This document shows, piece by piece, positions 7,915 through 16,129 of a DNA stretch of 64,000 bases. This DNA comes from an uncultured Lentisphaeria bacterium (GTDB lineage Bacteria > Verrucomicrobiota > Lentisphaeria > Victivallales > UBA1829), in the NCBI GenBank assembly GCA_905197955.1, contig CAJKAR010000002.1, positions 62,001 to 126,000 on the forward strand, in the 5' to 3' direction. A program made the position numbers and the translations under genes. The stretch's first letter is position 1. Each line of letters begins with the position of its first letter. A model generated the notes under the pieces. It saw only the letters and a program-made list of their open reading frames with translations, was not told the DNA's origin and searched no databases.

Positions 7915-9341
7915 AAAAGCAGGATCCGCTTCCGACACGTCAGCTGGAGATGAATTTCGAAGGCACTCATGGAAATCAGTTCAAGGATGAGCTCGACAAC
8001 GCGGTCTTCAATGTTCTGATCGAGCTCCGGGTCCCCGGACGGGACTCCCGGATTGATGCGGTTGTTTCCAAATATTCCGAACTGGAATCTGTGGTCGCCG
8101 CACAGAAATGGATTCCCTGCGGACTGGCGTTTCTGGATGATTCTCCGGCGTTTCCCTCTCTGAATTTAGGGGAGTTTGCCGCGGCGCTCTGCAAAACCGG
8201 ACGCGACAGGCACCTGCTTTATGTTCACGGACGCGACAAGAATGCCGAGGAGATTGCCTATGAGCTCGGTCTTTATCATTTCGAGGGATTCCGCAACATT
8301 GCAGCGGTTTCGGGGGCTCCCGGAGAGGATCTTGCGGAGACGCTGAAGCACAAGTATTTTGAAAGTGTCAATATTCTTCGCCGGAATGCTTCCTCGGAGC
8401 ATCCTCTGTTTGCCGGCTGCGTGGCGAATCCGTTCAAATATACCCGGACGGACTGCATGGCGCAGATGTTCAAACTGACCAAGAAGATTGCGGCAGGCGC
8501 CTCGTTTGTTGTCACACAGGGCGGATGGGATATGCGGAAACTGCTGGAGATGCGCTGGTGCATGTTCCGTCGGATGCAGAATATTCCTTCGATTGCGCGG
8601 ATTCTGTTCCTGACTCCCGACAAGGCGGAGGATATCTGTTCCGGCAAGTGTCCGGGCATTCATATTTCCGAAGATTTCAAACAGGCGATCCGCAAAGAGA
8701 TGATGCACTCTCTGGCGCAGTTCGAGGCCGCCCAGTGGCGCAGACTCCAGATTCATGCCGCGGGAGCGAAGTTCCTCGGATACAGCGGAGTGCAGATCGC
8801 CGGCGTGGACCGTCCCGAGACGGCGCAGCGGATCTTTGTCCGCATTGAAGAGGCGATGAAGGAGTTCCAGACCTACGAGGACTGGCGCATCGCCCATAAT
8901 GATTACTATTCGCGGATCGAGATGGCTCCGTACCCGTACCGGTATTACATGTTTGAGTCGATGCTGGCGGCGGGCGTCACCTGCGACAATGCAAAGGTGA
9001 CAAACGAGCCGCTGCCGAAATGTTCGACTTCCGAACGTATGAAGTACCGTCTTGGCAAGCTGCTGCTCTCTCACGCGGACCGGATGCCGCCTCGGGAAAA
9101 GCGGATTACGAAAAAACTGCTGGCATCCTGCCGGGGCGGATGCGAAAGCTGTCGTCTGCCGCAGAATCTTTATGTCTGTCCGATGAATTGTCCCAAGCAC
9201 ATGGTGAACGGTCCCTGCTGTGAAACGGAGCCTTCCGGGAACTGTCACTTCACGGGAAAAGAGTGTGTACACGCATCGAAGATCCGCCGGGCGGTTTACG
9301 GCAACGACTATGCGCCTCTTGAAGAGCTGATCGTCGAATAA
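7911..9341 (+). CDS. Methylenetetrahydrofolate reductase-like protein with Cys-rich C-terminal domain
   Basis: A 476-residue protein in two parts. Residues about 15-300 resemble the MetF flavin TIM barrel, with an early IELRVPG strand, FEGFRNIAAVSGAPGEDL, FAGCVANPFKY, and AAGASFVVTQGGWD, the usual AGA-F--TQ position. Residues about 390-460 form the Cys-rich domain found beside MetF in anaerobes, with CRGGCESCRLPQNLYVCPM, CPKHMVNGPC and later Cys-rich turns that could bind a metal or Fe-S centre. The family reduces methylene-THF to methyl-THF for methionine synthesis or one-carbon flow. It overlaps the preceding alpha/beta hydrolase-like gene by 4 nt. The activity is inferred from the family. 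Confidence 0.8.
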   Translation: MKKQDPLPTRQLEMNFEGTHGNQFKDELDNAVFNVLIELRVPGRDSRIDAVVSKYSELESVVAAQKWIPCGLAFLDDSPAFPSLNLGEFAAALCKTGRDRHLLYVHGRDKNAEEIAYELGLYHFEGFRNIAAVSGAPGEDLAETLKHKYFESVNILRRNASSEHPLFAGCVANPFKYTRTDCMAQMFKLTKKIAAGASFVVTQGGWDMRKLLEMRWCMFRRMQNIPSIARILFLTPDKAEDICSGKCPGIHISEDFKQAIRKEMMHSLAQFEAAQWRRLQIHAAGAKFLGYSGVQIAGVDRPETAQRIFVRIEEAMKEFQTYEDWRIAHNDYYSRIEMAPYPYRYYMFESMLAAGVTCDNAKVTNEPLPKCSTSERMKYRLGKLLLSHADRMPPREKRITKKLLASCRGGCESCRLPQNLYVCPMNCPKHMVNGPCCETEPSGNCHFTGKECVHASKIRRAVYGNDYAPLEELIVE

Positions 9342-9393
9342 TCCAGAACCTTCACGGTTCCTTTTGAATAACAGAACAGGAGAGTTGGTCAAT

Positions 9394-10203
9394 ATGCTGA
9401 TAACAAGTGTGAAGAATCCGAAGATCAAGCGGGTCTGTGCCCTGCGGGAGCGCCGGGAGCGCGACCGGGAGGGTGTGACGGTCCTGGAGGGCTATCGCGA
9501 ACTTTCCCGTTCCATGGATGCCGGAGTCCAGCTGACGGAGTGCTATCACTGTCCGGAGCTGTATCTCGGAGAGCATGAGGGGGAACTGATTGCGCGCGCC
9601 GCCGCGCAGGGGGCGGAGATCTATGAGACAACCGCCGATGCTCTCGTGAAAATGGCCTACCGGGATCGTCCGGAGGGGTTGATCGCTCTCGCGAGGATGC
9701 GCCACAAGGGACTGGATGAAATGCCTGCTCTTTCCAACGGTCTTTATCTTGTCGCGGAGACGATTGAGAAGCCGGGGAATCTCGGTTCGATGCTCCGCAG
9801 TGCCGATGCGGTCGGCGCCACCGGCGTCATCATCTGCAACCGCCGGACCGATGTGTTCAATCCCAACGTGATCCGTGCGAGCACCGGCGCGATCTTTTCC
9901 GTGCCGCTTGCCGAGACAAGCAGCGAAGAGGCTGTGGAGTGGTTCCGCGCGCACAACATCAGAACGGTCGCCGCAAGCCCCCATTCCACCGATGTCTATA
10001 CCGATCTGGATATGACCCAGGGGATCGCTCTGGTCGTCGGCGCCGAACAGTACGGACTGACCGATTACTGGATGAAAGGCGCCGATATCAACGTCCAGAT
10101 CCCGATGCTCGGACGCATGGATTCCCTGAACGTTGCCACCGCCGCCACGATTCTTCTTTACGAAGCTGCGCGTCAGCGCAAATGGAAGCCTTCCCGCGCG
10201 TGA
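9394..10203 (+). CDS. SpoU/TrmH-family RNA 2'-O-methyltransferase
   Basis: SAM-dependent 2'-O-ribose methyltransferase of the SPOUT knot class. The 269 residues comprise an N-terminal L30e-like substrate domain beginning MLITSVKNPKIK and a SpoU domain with the three motifs: VAETIEKPGNLGSMLRSADA (motif 1), ALVVGAEQYGL (motif 2) and IPMLGRMDSLNVATAA (motif 3). The ATG at 9394 follows AGGAGAG at about 10 nt; an upstream TTG has no ribosome site. The target (23S rRNA or tRNA) cannot be decided from sequence. A short GAACC/GGTTC hairpin with TTTT just before the gene may attenuate read-through. A second, more diverged family member lies at 61.2 kb. Confidence 0.88.
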   Translation: MLITSVKNPKIKRVCALRERRERDREGVTVLEGYRELSRSMDAGVQLTECYHCPELYLGEHEGELIARAAAQGAEIYETTADALVKMAYRDRPEGLIALARMRHKGLDEMPALSNGLYLVAETIEKPGNLGSMLRSADAVGATGVIICNRRTDVFNPNVIRASTGAIFSVPLAETSSEEAVEWFRAHNIRTVAASPHSTDVYTDLDMTQGIALVVGAEQYGLTDYWMKGADINVQIPMLGRMDSLNVATAATILLYEAARQRKWKPSRA

Positions 10204-10236
10204 TTTCTCCGGCGGGAGGGGGAAAAATCCGGAAGA

Positions 10237-10926
10237 TCAGAGAAGAGAAGTTTCTGTTCTCCAGTCGATTTCCGCGAATCCGTGCTTCCGGAGCTCCTCA
10301 TTGATGCGGGAGAACGGACGGCTTCCGAAGAATCCACGGTACGCCGAAAGCGGAGATGGATGCGCCGATTCAAGAACTAGATGCCTGGTCGTATCGATCA
10401 GGCGCTTTTTTTTCTGGGCGGGCGCTCCCCAGAGAACAAAGATGACCGGCGTTTCCCGGCTGCCGATGGTCCGGATGACGGCATCGGTAAACTCCTCCCA
10501 TCCGTGCTTCTGGTGCGATGCCGGCGCATGGGCGCGCACCGTAAGGACGGTGTTCAGGAGCAGGACCCCCTGTTTTGCCCAGGATTCGAGAGAACCATGA
10601 GCGGGAACGGGGATGCCGAGATCATCCCGCAGCTCCTGGAAGATGTTCCGCAGAGAGGGGGGAAAGCGGACCCCGGGCCGGACGGAAAAGGCTAGTCCGT
10701 GAGCCTGTCCGTCATCGTGATAGGGGTCCTGTCCGAGGATCAGGACGCGGACTTTATCCGGCGGCGTCAGGCGGAAGGCGCTGAACAGATCCTCCGCGGG
10801 GGGAAAGACCGGTCCGGCGGCATACTCTTCCTCCAGAAACGCCTGAAGTTTCCGGAACGATTCGGCGCGGAGAGCGGAATCGAGTTCCGCCCTCCACGAT
10901 GCCGGAAGCATGGAAGCCAGATCCAT
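10237..10926 (-). CDS. ung: Uracil-DNA glycosylase
   Basis: Family 1 UDG that removes uracil from DNA to start base excision repair. All signatures are present: the water-activating GQDPYHDDGQAHGLAFSV, LLNTVLTVRAHAPASH, FVLWGAPAQKK and the DNA-intercalation loop HPSPLSAYRGFFG. The ATG at 10926 (MDLASM) has GGAG at a 9-nt spacing and gives 229 residues, the E. coli length; a longer reading extends into the upstream gene and is not supported. It is 23 nt downstream of the SGNH hydrolase gene and last in the lgt operon, converging on the SpoU gene. Confidence 0.95.
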   Translation of the reverse strand: MDLASMLPASWRAELDSALRAESFRKLQAFLEEEYAAGPVFPPAEDLFSAFRLTPPDKVRVLILGQDPYHDDGQAHGLAFSVRPGVRFPPSLRNIFQELRDDLGIPVPAHGSLESWAKQGVLLLNTVLTVRAHAPASHQKHGWEEFTDAVIRTIGSRETPVIFVLWGAPAQKKKRLIDTTRHLVLESAHPSPLSAYRGFFGSRPFSRINEELRKHGFAEIDWRTETSLL

Positions 10927-10949
10927 GATGAAAGGCTCCGTTCCGGTTG

Positions 10950-12305
10950 TTATTTTACGATGTCGCCAAGGATGAAGATCGCACCGATGTAGGCGTCTTT
11001 TCCGGCGTATTTCTGCGGATTCTTGTCGAAATCGGGCTGATTGTGCTTGAAGAGAATCTTGCGTTTGTCGAAGGTCTGGTCGAGGATTTTGATTTTGACC
11101 GTGTGAACCTTGTCCGCAGAGAGTCCGAGGAGTCCCATGTTGGCGATCCGGTAGTAGGTGCAGTACGGGTCGAAGAGGCGTGCGTTGCGCGGTTTCTGGC
11201 CATCGACCGTGATTTCCATCAGTCCGCATCCGGGGCCGATCAGATTGTAGAGCGATGCCATGGTGCCTTTGAATTTGAATTCAATGGTTGCGCCGGGCGC
11301 CAGCTTCCAGATGCCGGGCATGCGGTTCATGAAGGAGCGGGCGGGAATGTCCTTGTCTGTCTGCTTCACGACGGGGCCGCTGAGCTTGATTCCGGGAGCA
11401 TCCAGAGAGACGACTTTCGAAAATTCGTAGTTGTCCTTCATGACCGGTGCGGGCAGGGGCAGATGAGTACCGGGTTTTCCGGCTTTGGCAATTTCCGGCA
11501 GTGCTTTTTTGAGCGCATTGGTGTAGAGGACATGTCCTGTGTTTTCATACGGATGGACGCCGTCTTTGGAGAAGGGAATCTTGCCGTCCTTGGTGATCGG
11601 CACATCGGCGCTGATGTTCAGATCCTTTCCGGAGACCTTGGTCATGCCCTTGGAATCTGCCTTCATGATGAGCTTGCCCTGACGGGCGAGTTCCACTGCG
11701 CCGAGTCCCATGTGGATGGAGGGAATGTTGTAGTAATCGGCGACATCTTCCATGACGCTGGTGGACCGTTTCATCTTTCCTTTCAGCAGGTTCTGCAGAT
11801 CGTTTGCGGTGAAGGTGTAGACAAAACAGATATCCGTTTCCGGCAGTGCACGCCAGATGTGACGGACGATTCCTTCCATGGCTCTGCGGATTCCGACCGG
11901 TCCTGTTCCGGCATCGTTGACGGCAAACTCCACAAAGACCAGATCCGGCTTGTGACGGAGCACGTCATGTTCGATCCGGAACGCTCCGAGCGCGGAACCC
12001 GTTCCGCCGATGGCCGCATTGATCTGATCGACTTTGGCTTTCGGATAGAGTTTGCGGAAATAATCGAGACTCTGCGGTCTCCATCCGTTCTGCGCAGTGA
12101 TGCTGCCGCCGAAGTAGGCGATTTTCACATGTTTTCCGTCAGCGAGTTTCTTGTAGAAATTCGGGAGTCCTCCGCGGACGGTGAATTCCTTGTTTGCGCG
12201 GATGACGGCTTTGGTCGGATCTGCCGGTTTTGCCTGCGCCGCGAGATCCGCGGTGCACATTGCGGAAACCGCGAGTACGGCTCCCAGTGTCAGAAATCGG
12301 TTCAT
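10950..12305 (-). CDS. Secreted SGNH/GDSL hydrolase
   Basis: A 451-residue exported esterase-like protein, with a signal peptide at about residues 1-24 that ends LAAQA. The SGNH blocks are visible: block I as YFGGSITAQNGW with Ser68 as nucleophile, the block II Gly in INAAIGGTGS, block III Asn in VEFAVNDAG, and block V as DGVHPYENTGH. Such enzymes deacetylate carbohydrates. The C-terminal 150 residues look like a beta-sandwich (IEFKFKGTMASLYNLIGPG and so on) that could bind glycan. It sits between cmk and ung in an otherwise housekeeping operon, 23 nt before ung, which is unusual. The substrate is unknown. Confidence 0.82.
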   Translation of the reverse strand: MNRFLTLGAVLAVSAMCTADLAAQAKPADPTKAVIRANKEFTVRGGLPNFYKKLADGKHVKIAYFGGSITAQNGWRPQSLDYFRKLYPKAKVDQINAAIGGTGSALGAFRIEHDVLRHKPDLVFVEFAVNDAGTGPVGIRRAMEGIVRHIWRALPETDICFVYTFTANDLQNLLKGKMKRSTSVMEDVADYYNIPSIHMGLGAVELARQGKLIMKADSKGMTKVSGKDLNISADVPITKDGKIPFSKDGVHPYENTGHVLYTNALKKALPEIAKAGKPGTHLPLPAPVMKDNYEFSKVVSLDAPGIKLSGPVVKQTDKDIPARSFMNRMPGIWKLAPGATIEFKFKGTMASLYNLIGPGCGLMEITVDGQKPRNARLFDPYCTYYRIANMGLLGLSADKVHTVKIKILDQTFDKRKILFKHNQPDFDKNPQKYAGKDAYIGAIFILGDIVK

Positions 12306-12347
12306 CTGCTTCTCCTTGTTGTTTGATGAATGTCTGAAAAGACGTTG

Positions 12348-13415
12348 TTATTGTTTGGGTGTCAGAAGGGCCTTGATGAATTCCGGCGGACGGGTGGGGC
12401 GTCCGGTTTTCATATCCATGCAGGCGTGCACGGTGTATCCTTCCACGAGGATTTTTCCGTTCCGGCGGACTTCGCATTCGATTTTTACTTTGACTCCTTT
12501 TGCTTCTGCGAAGCGTCCGGTGACTTCGAGCAGATCGTCGTATTTCGCGGACGCCTTGTAATGGCAGACCGCCTCGATGACGGGCATGGCAATTCCCTCC
12601 TCCTCCAGACGCAGATAGGTGTATCCGGCATCGCGGAGAAGTTCGTTGCGGAAGCGTTCAAAGTATACCAGATAATTGGCATAGTACACAACGCCCATCT
12701 GGTCGGTGTCGGCGTAGGGTACGCGGTAGGGCATGACGGTCATTTTACGTTGGATCCTTTCCAGCATTCGCTGTATGGTTTCTTCCTGGGAGAAATCACT
12801 GTTGTCGATGAAGACGGCGTCTGCCGCCTGTCGGAGCGGGGAGTCGGCGCGGGTGGAATCCGTCTGATCGCGGGCGGCGATTTCTGCGGCGACTCGGGCG
12901 ATTTCCGCCGGATCGGGGGTTCCGCCGTCCTGAAGCAGTCTCCGGCGGGCGCGGACCTCGGGGGAGGCGGTCAGGAAAAATTTGTATTTCGCATCGGGGA
13001 AGACGACCGTTCCGATGTCGCGTCCTTCCATGACGATCATCTGTTCCGCCGCCATTCCCCGCTGGAGTTCGACCAGTTTCCGGCGCACTTCCGGGATTGT
13101 GGCAATCGCGGAGGCTCCTGCGGAGATCGTCTGAGTGCGGAGCTGTTCGCCGGGCTGTTCGCCGTCCACTTCGAGCACCGGTCCTGCCGGAGTGGAGAGA
13201 AAACGCATCTGCATGTCTTCCAGCAGCTGTTTGAGGCGTTCCATATCCGGATGCGCCGGATCGATTCCGTTCTGAATGGCTTTCCATGCCACTGCGCGGT
13301 ACATGGAGCCGGTATTGACATAGACTGCACCGGGAATTGCCGCGGCGAGCCGTCTGGCGGCGGTGCTTTTCCCGGAAGCCGCCGGGCCGTCGATCGCTAT
13401 GACATTCACAGACAT
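12348..13415 (-). CDS. cmk: Cytidylate kinase fused to YbgC-type acyl-CoA thioesterase
   Basis: One uninterrupted frame of 355 residues holds two complete enzymes. Residues 1 to about 224 are CMP kinase, with P-loop GPAASGKSTAARRLA, VNTGSMYRAVAW, EGRDIGTVVFPDA and LTASPEVRARRR. Residues about 225-355 are a hot-dog thioesterase of the 4-hydroxybenzoyl-CoA/YbgC type, with YADTDQMGVVYYANYLVYF and the catalytic Asp in DTDQMG. No linker separates them: the Cmk C-terminal helix ends RIQRK and the next residues are MTVMPYR. An internal ATG at 12743 has an AGGA 11 nt upstream, so a free 131-residue thioesterase could also be made. The gene is 9 nt downstream of rluD. Confidence 0.9.
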   Translation of the reverse strand: MSVNVIAIDGPAASGKSTAARRLAAAIPGAVYVNTGSMYRAVAWKAIQNGIDPAHPDMERLKQLLEDMQMRFLSTPAGPVLEVDGEQPGEQLRTQTISAGASAIATIPEVRRKLVELQRGMAAEQMIVMEGRDIGTVVFPDAKYKFFLTASPEVRARRRLLQDGGTPDPAEIARVAAEIAARDQTDSTRADSPLRQAADAVFIDNSDFSQEETIQRMLERIQRKMTVMPYRVPYADTDQMGVVYYANYLVYFERFRNELLRDAGYTYLRLEEEGIAMPVIEAVCHYKASAKYDDLLEVTGRFAEAKGVKVKIECEVRRNGKILVEGYTVHACMDMKTGRPTRPPEFIKALLTPKQ

Positions 13416-13424
13416 TGTGTCACC

Positions 13425-14384
13425 TCATTGTTCCGTGATCTGATCCATATATTCCTGAAAATCCGCCGGAAACGGGGATTCGAACGAGAGCATTTCCTTT
13501 GTGACCGGGTGCGGAAAAGAGAGTTTCCATGCGTGAAGCATCTGTCTTGGCGCGGCGATGCGGCTGTTGCCTCCGTAGAGGGCGTCTCCGATGATCGGGG
13601 AGCCGTAATGCGACATGTGCACCCGGATCTGATGCGTCCGCCCCGTGAGGATTCTCACTTTGAGGAGCGCGGCGGAGTTCGGTCCGATCTTTCCGCGCCG
13701 GACGACATTGAAAATCGTTACAGCATCACGGCCGCCGCTTCGGACAACCGCCATTTTCTTCCGGTTTCCCGGATTCCGTCCGATCTGCGTCCTGATCTCC
13801 GCCGCCATGACCTTGGGCGCGGGCGCCACGATCGCCATGTAGGTTTTGGAGACCTCCCGATCAGCAAACGATCTGGAGAGTTTGTGCATTGCGTTTCCGT
13901 TTTTGGCTATGACCAGACAGCCGGAGGTATCCTTGTCGAGTCGATGGACGATGCCGGGCCGCATGGAATCCGCCTCGTCGAATTCCTCCAGAATCTCCTG
14001 ATCGCGTCCGAGCAGCGCATTCACCACGGTTCCCGTATAGTTTCCTGCCGCGGGGTGCACGACCATTCCCGCGGGTTTGTTGATGACCAGAAGGGCATCA
14101 TCTTCATAGAGAATATCCAGAGGAATGTGTTCTGCGGCAACGTGGTCCATGGAAGGCTCTTCCGGGACCTGGAATTCGATCCGGTCGTCACGGGAGACGG
14201 TCTGCCGTTTTGCCGTCTGGACTTTCCCGTTCCGCAGGACGTTTCCGGAGGCGATGGCTTTCTGAATCTGCACTCTGGAAAAGTCCGTCGCAAGACGCGC
14301 CAGACAGACATCCAGCCGTTCTCCGTCGAGTTCCGGCGGAACCGTGAATGCCAGTTTACTGCTGTTGTCCGGAACTGAGGTCAT
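13425..14384 (-). CDS. rluD: RluD-family 23S rRNA pseudouridine synthase
   Basis: Isomerises uridines to pseudouridine in 23S rRNA. The 319-residue protein has an N-terminal S4 RNA-binding domain (RLDVCLARL, SRVQIQKAIASGNV) and the RluA-type catalytic domain. That domain carries INKPAGMVVHPAAGNYTGTVVNAL and the active-site motif GIVHRLDKDTSGCLVIAK with the catalytic Asp. The closing GRTHQIRVHMSHYGSPIIGDALYGG is also present. The ATG at 14384 follows AAGGA at 9 nt; an upstream TTG is less likely. Its 5' end overlaps lgt by 29 nt. RluD rather than RluA or RluC is judged from the S4 domain and general pattern. Confidence 0.88.
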   Translation of the reverse strand: MTSVPDNSSKLAFTVPPELDGERLDVCLARLATDFSRVQIQKAIASGNVLRNGKVQTAKRQTVSRDDRIEFQVPEEPSMDHVAAEHIPLDILYEDDALLVINKPAGMVVHPAAGNYTGTVVNALLGRDQEILEEFDEADSMRPGIVHRLDKDTSGCLVIAKNGNAMHKLSRSFADREVSKTYMAIVAPAPKVMAAEIRTQIGRNPGNRKKMAVVRSGGRDAVTIFNVVRRGKIGPNSAALLKVRILTGRTHQIRVHMSHYGSPIIGDALYGGNSRIAAPRQMLHAWKLSFPHPVTKEMLSFESPFPADFQEYMDQITEQ

Positions 14385-15195
14385 TCTTTGTGTTCCTTCC
14401 CGCAAAATAAAAAACGATTGCCGCCACCGGCAGCATCACGAACAGGGCGATTGCCTGCGACGGCGTGAATACTCCGATGTGATCCGTATGATCCCCCCGC
14501 ATCAGCTCCATGCAAAAGCGCATGACGGCATACGCCGCCAGATAAATTGCCGCCACTCCGCCGGGGCGTTTGATCTTTTTCAGCAGATAAAGCAGAAGAA
14601 GCGCGATCAGAAAATTGCATGCCGCTTCATAAAGCTGGACAGGGATCAGCGGCATCGAGTGAGTTGCCGTCTGCACGTTTGCATAGAGGTCCGCCGGATT
14701 CGCCGGATACCGCTGTGCCGGAGCCGATCCCGCCGGGAAAACAACCGAGGGCCAGGAGGAATGTACCGGTTTGCCGAAACAGCATCCCTGGAGAAAACAT
14801 CCGATCCGTCCGGAAGCGTGCCCCATGGCGACTGCCGGTGCATAAATATCCACCACGCGCATGAACGAGAGCTTTTTCCAGCGGCAGTACGCCCAGACCC
14901 CGAGGAATGCAAGCAGAAAACCTCCGTAAAACACCAGTCCCCCCTTGTCGATGCGGAACACATCCAGAGGCTTTCCCACAAACTGGTGATGAAACTGAAT
15001 CACATAGAACAGACGTGCTCCCAGAACTCCGCCGAAGACGGCAATCAGACCGAGATCAAACACGTTGTCCGCCGTAATATCCGCGCGTTTGCGCTCCTTC
15101 AGCAGCACCAGAATGGCAAGGACAAAGCCGATTGCCACCATGATCCCGTACCAGTGTATCTTCAGACTGCCGATTGTCAGGGCGATTTCATGCAT
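14356..15195 (-). CDS. lgt: Prolipoprotein diacylglyceryl transferase
   Basis: Inner-membrane enzyme that attaches diacylglycerol to the lipobox Cys of prolipoproteins. The 279 residues contain several transmembrane helices and the family signature GHASGRIGCFLQGCCFG, preceded by GGLVFYGGFL and by the N-terminal IHWYGIMVAIGF. Downstream is PVQLYEAACNF with the conserved Gln-Leu-Tyr-Glu, and MRGDHTDHIG near the end. Lipoproteins that it would modify include the HtrA protein at 57-58.4 kb (lipobox LATGC). It is the first gene of the lgt-rluD-cmk-SGNH-ung operon. Confidence 0.94.
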   Translation of the reverse strand: MHEIALTIGSLKIHWYGIMVAIGFVLAILVLLKERKRADITADNVFDLGLIAVFGGVLGARLFYVIQFHHQFVGKPLDVFRIDKGGLVFYGGFLLAFLGVWAYCRWKKLSFMRVVDIYAPAVAMGHASGRIGCFLQGCCFGKPVHSSWPSVVFPAGSAPAQRYPANPADLYANVQTATHSMPLIPVQLYEAACNFLIALLLLYLLKKIKRPGGVAAIYLAAYAVMRFCMELMRGDHTDHIGVFTPSQAIALFVMLPVAAIVFYFAGRNTKNDLSSGQQQ

Positions 15196-15375
15196 CTTTC
15201 AAGACTTTCATTATTTTTTGGTTAAGTGCAATGGAAAAAAACAAATTATGCTGTACTTTACATCACATAATCCGTCAGCGCAAGGCGGAACAGGCAAAAG
15301 GTGTGCTTTTTCCTCCGCCGGACCGGAAATCCGATCCGAACCGCTGACCCAGTAATGCAACCAAATGGAGAGTTT

Positions 15376-16047
15376 ATGACAGAGCTGATCGCTGAACACA
15401 TCGCAAACGCCGCCCAATATGCCCATTTCTGGGGATTTTTCCTGATCTTTTTCTTTATGACGGTGGAAAGTTCCTTTATTCCGTTTCCCAGCGAGGTCGT
15501 GATGATTCCGGCAGGATTTCTGGCGTATCGCGGGGAGCTGACGTTTGGAAATGTCTGGATCGACTGTCCGATCGCTATTCTGGCCGGAGTCGCCGGATCT
15601 CTCGCCGGTGCGTTTATCAACTACTATCTTTCCCTCTATCTGGGGCGGACCGCGCTGCATAAATACGGCAAATATTTCTTTCTCAAGGAGGAGACGCTCG
15701 ACCGGGCGGAAGAGGTGTTCCGGGAGTACGGGGACCTGGCAACATTTGTCTGCCGTCTTCTTCCCGCGATCCGTCAGCTGATCTCCATTCCTGCGGGACT
15801 TTCCAAGATGAATCTCGGACGTTTCACGCTGTTTACCGGACTTGGTGCCGGCATCTGGGTTATTATTCTGACTTTGATCGGCGTTTATTTCGGTCATCTC
15901 GCCGGAGATATGAGCTATGTGGACATGGTTCGCAAAGGCAAGGATCTGATTGCCGACAACTATATCTGGATTCTGATCGGTCTGGTTGTCTTTACGCTTG
16001 CGTACTTCTGGGTGCACAAGCGGATCATGAAGCGCAAAGCCGCCTGA
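15376..16047 (+). CDS. DedA-family membrane protein
   Basis: A 223-residue inner-membrane protein of the DedA/SNARE-associated family, members of which act in membrane homeostasis and as phospholipid or undecaprenyl-phosphate flippases. The conserved loop ESSFIPFPSEVVMIPAGFLA and the later R-LLPAIRQLISIPAG-S-M motif are clear, with hydrophobic segments around them and a basic C-terminus (HKRIMKRKAA). The ATG at 15376 follows GGAGAG; an upstream in-frame start has no ribosome site. It is a single-gene unit closed by a strong terminator and divergent from lgt across a 180-nt gap in which no clear promoter could be read. Confidence 0.88.
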   Translation: MTELIAEHIANAAQYAHFWGFFLIFFFMTVESSFIPFPSEVVMIPAGFLAYRGELTFGNVWIDCPIAILAGVAGSLAGAFINYYLSLYLGRTALHKYGKYFFLKEETLDRAEEVFREYGDLATFVCRLLPAIRQLISIPAGLSKMNLGRFTLFTGLGAGIWVIILTLIGVYFGHLAGDMSYVDMVRKGKDLIADNYIWILIGLVVFTLAYFWVHKRIMKRKAA

Positions 16048-16068
16048 TTTTTTACGCTAGAGAGTAGA

Positions 16069-16099
16069 AAAAGAGCCCGGATTGTTCCGGGCTCTTTTG
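16069..16099. terminator. Bidirectional intrinsic terminator between dedA and cassette A
   Basis: The arms aaagagcccgga and ttccgggctcttt enclose a short loop, with A-rich and T-rich flanks on both sides, so it can stop transcription of the DedA gene from the left and of cassette A from the right. Confidence 0.85.
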
Positions 16100-16129
16100 T
16101 TGTATGTTTTTTCTGTCCGATTCCGAGGA

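Noticed and set aside
13478..13500. A tRNA T-arm-like GATTCGAA stretch
   Set aside because: It lies inside the conserved rluD coding region, with no acceptor or anticodon arms around it.
10947..14378. Plus-strand open frames of 459 and 682 codons antisense to the SGNH, cmk-thioesterase and rluD genes
   Set aside because: The three minus-strand genes carry full family motifs; the antisense frames have low-complexity, Arg/Gly/His-rich products.
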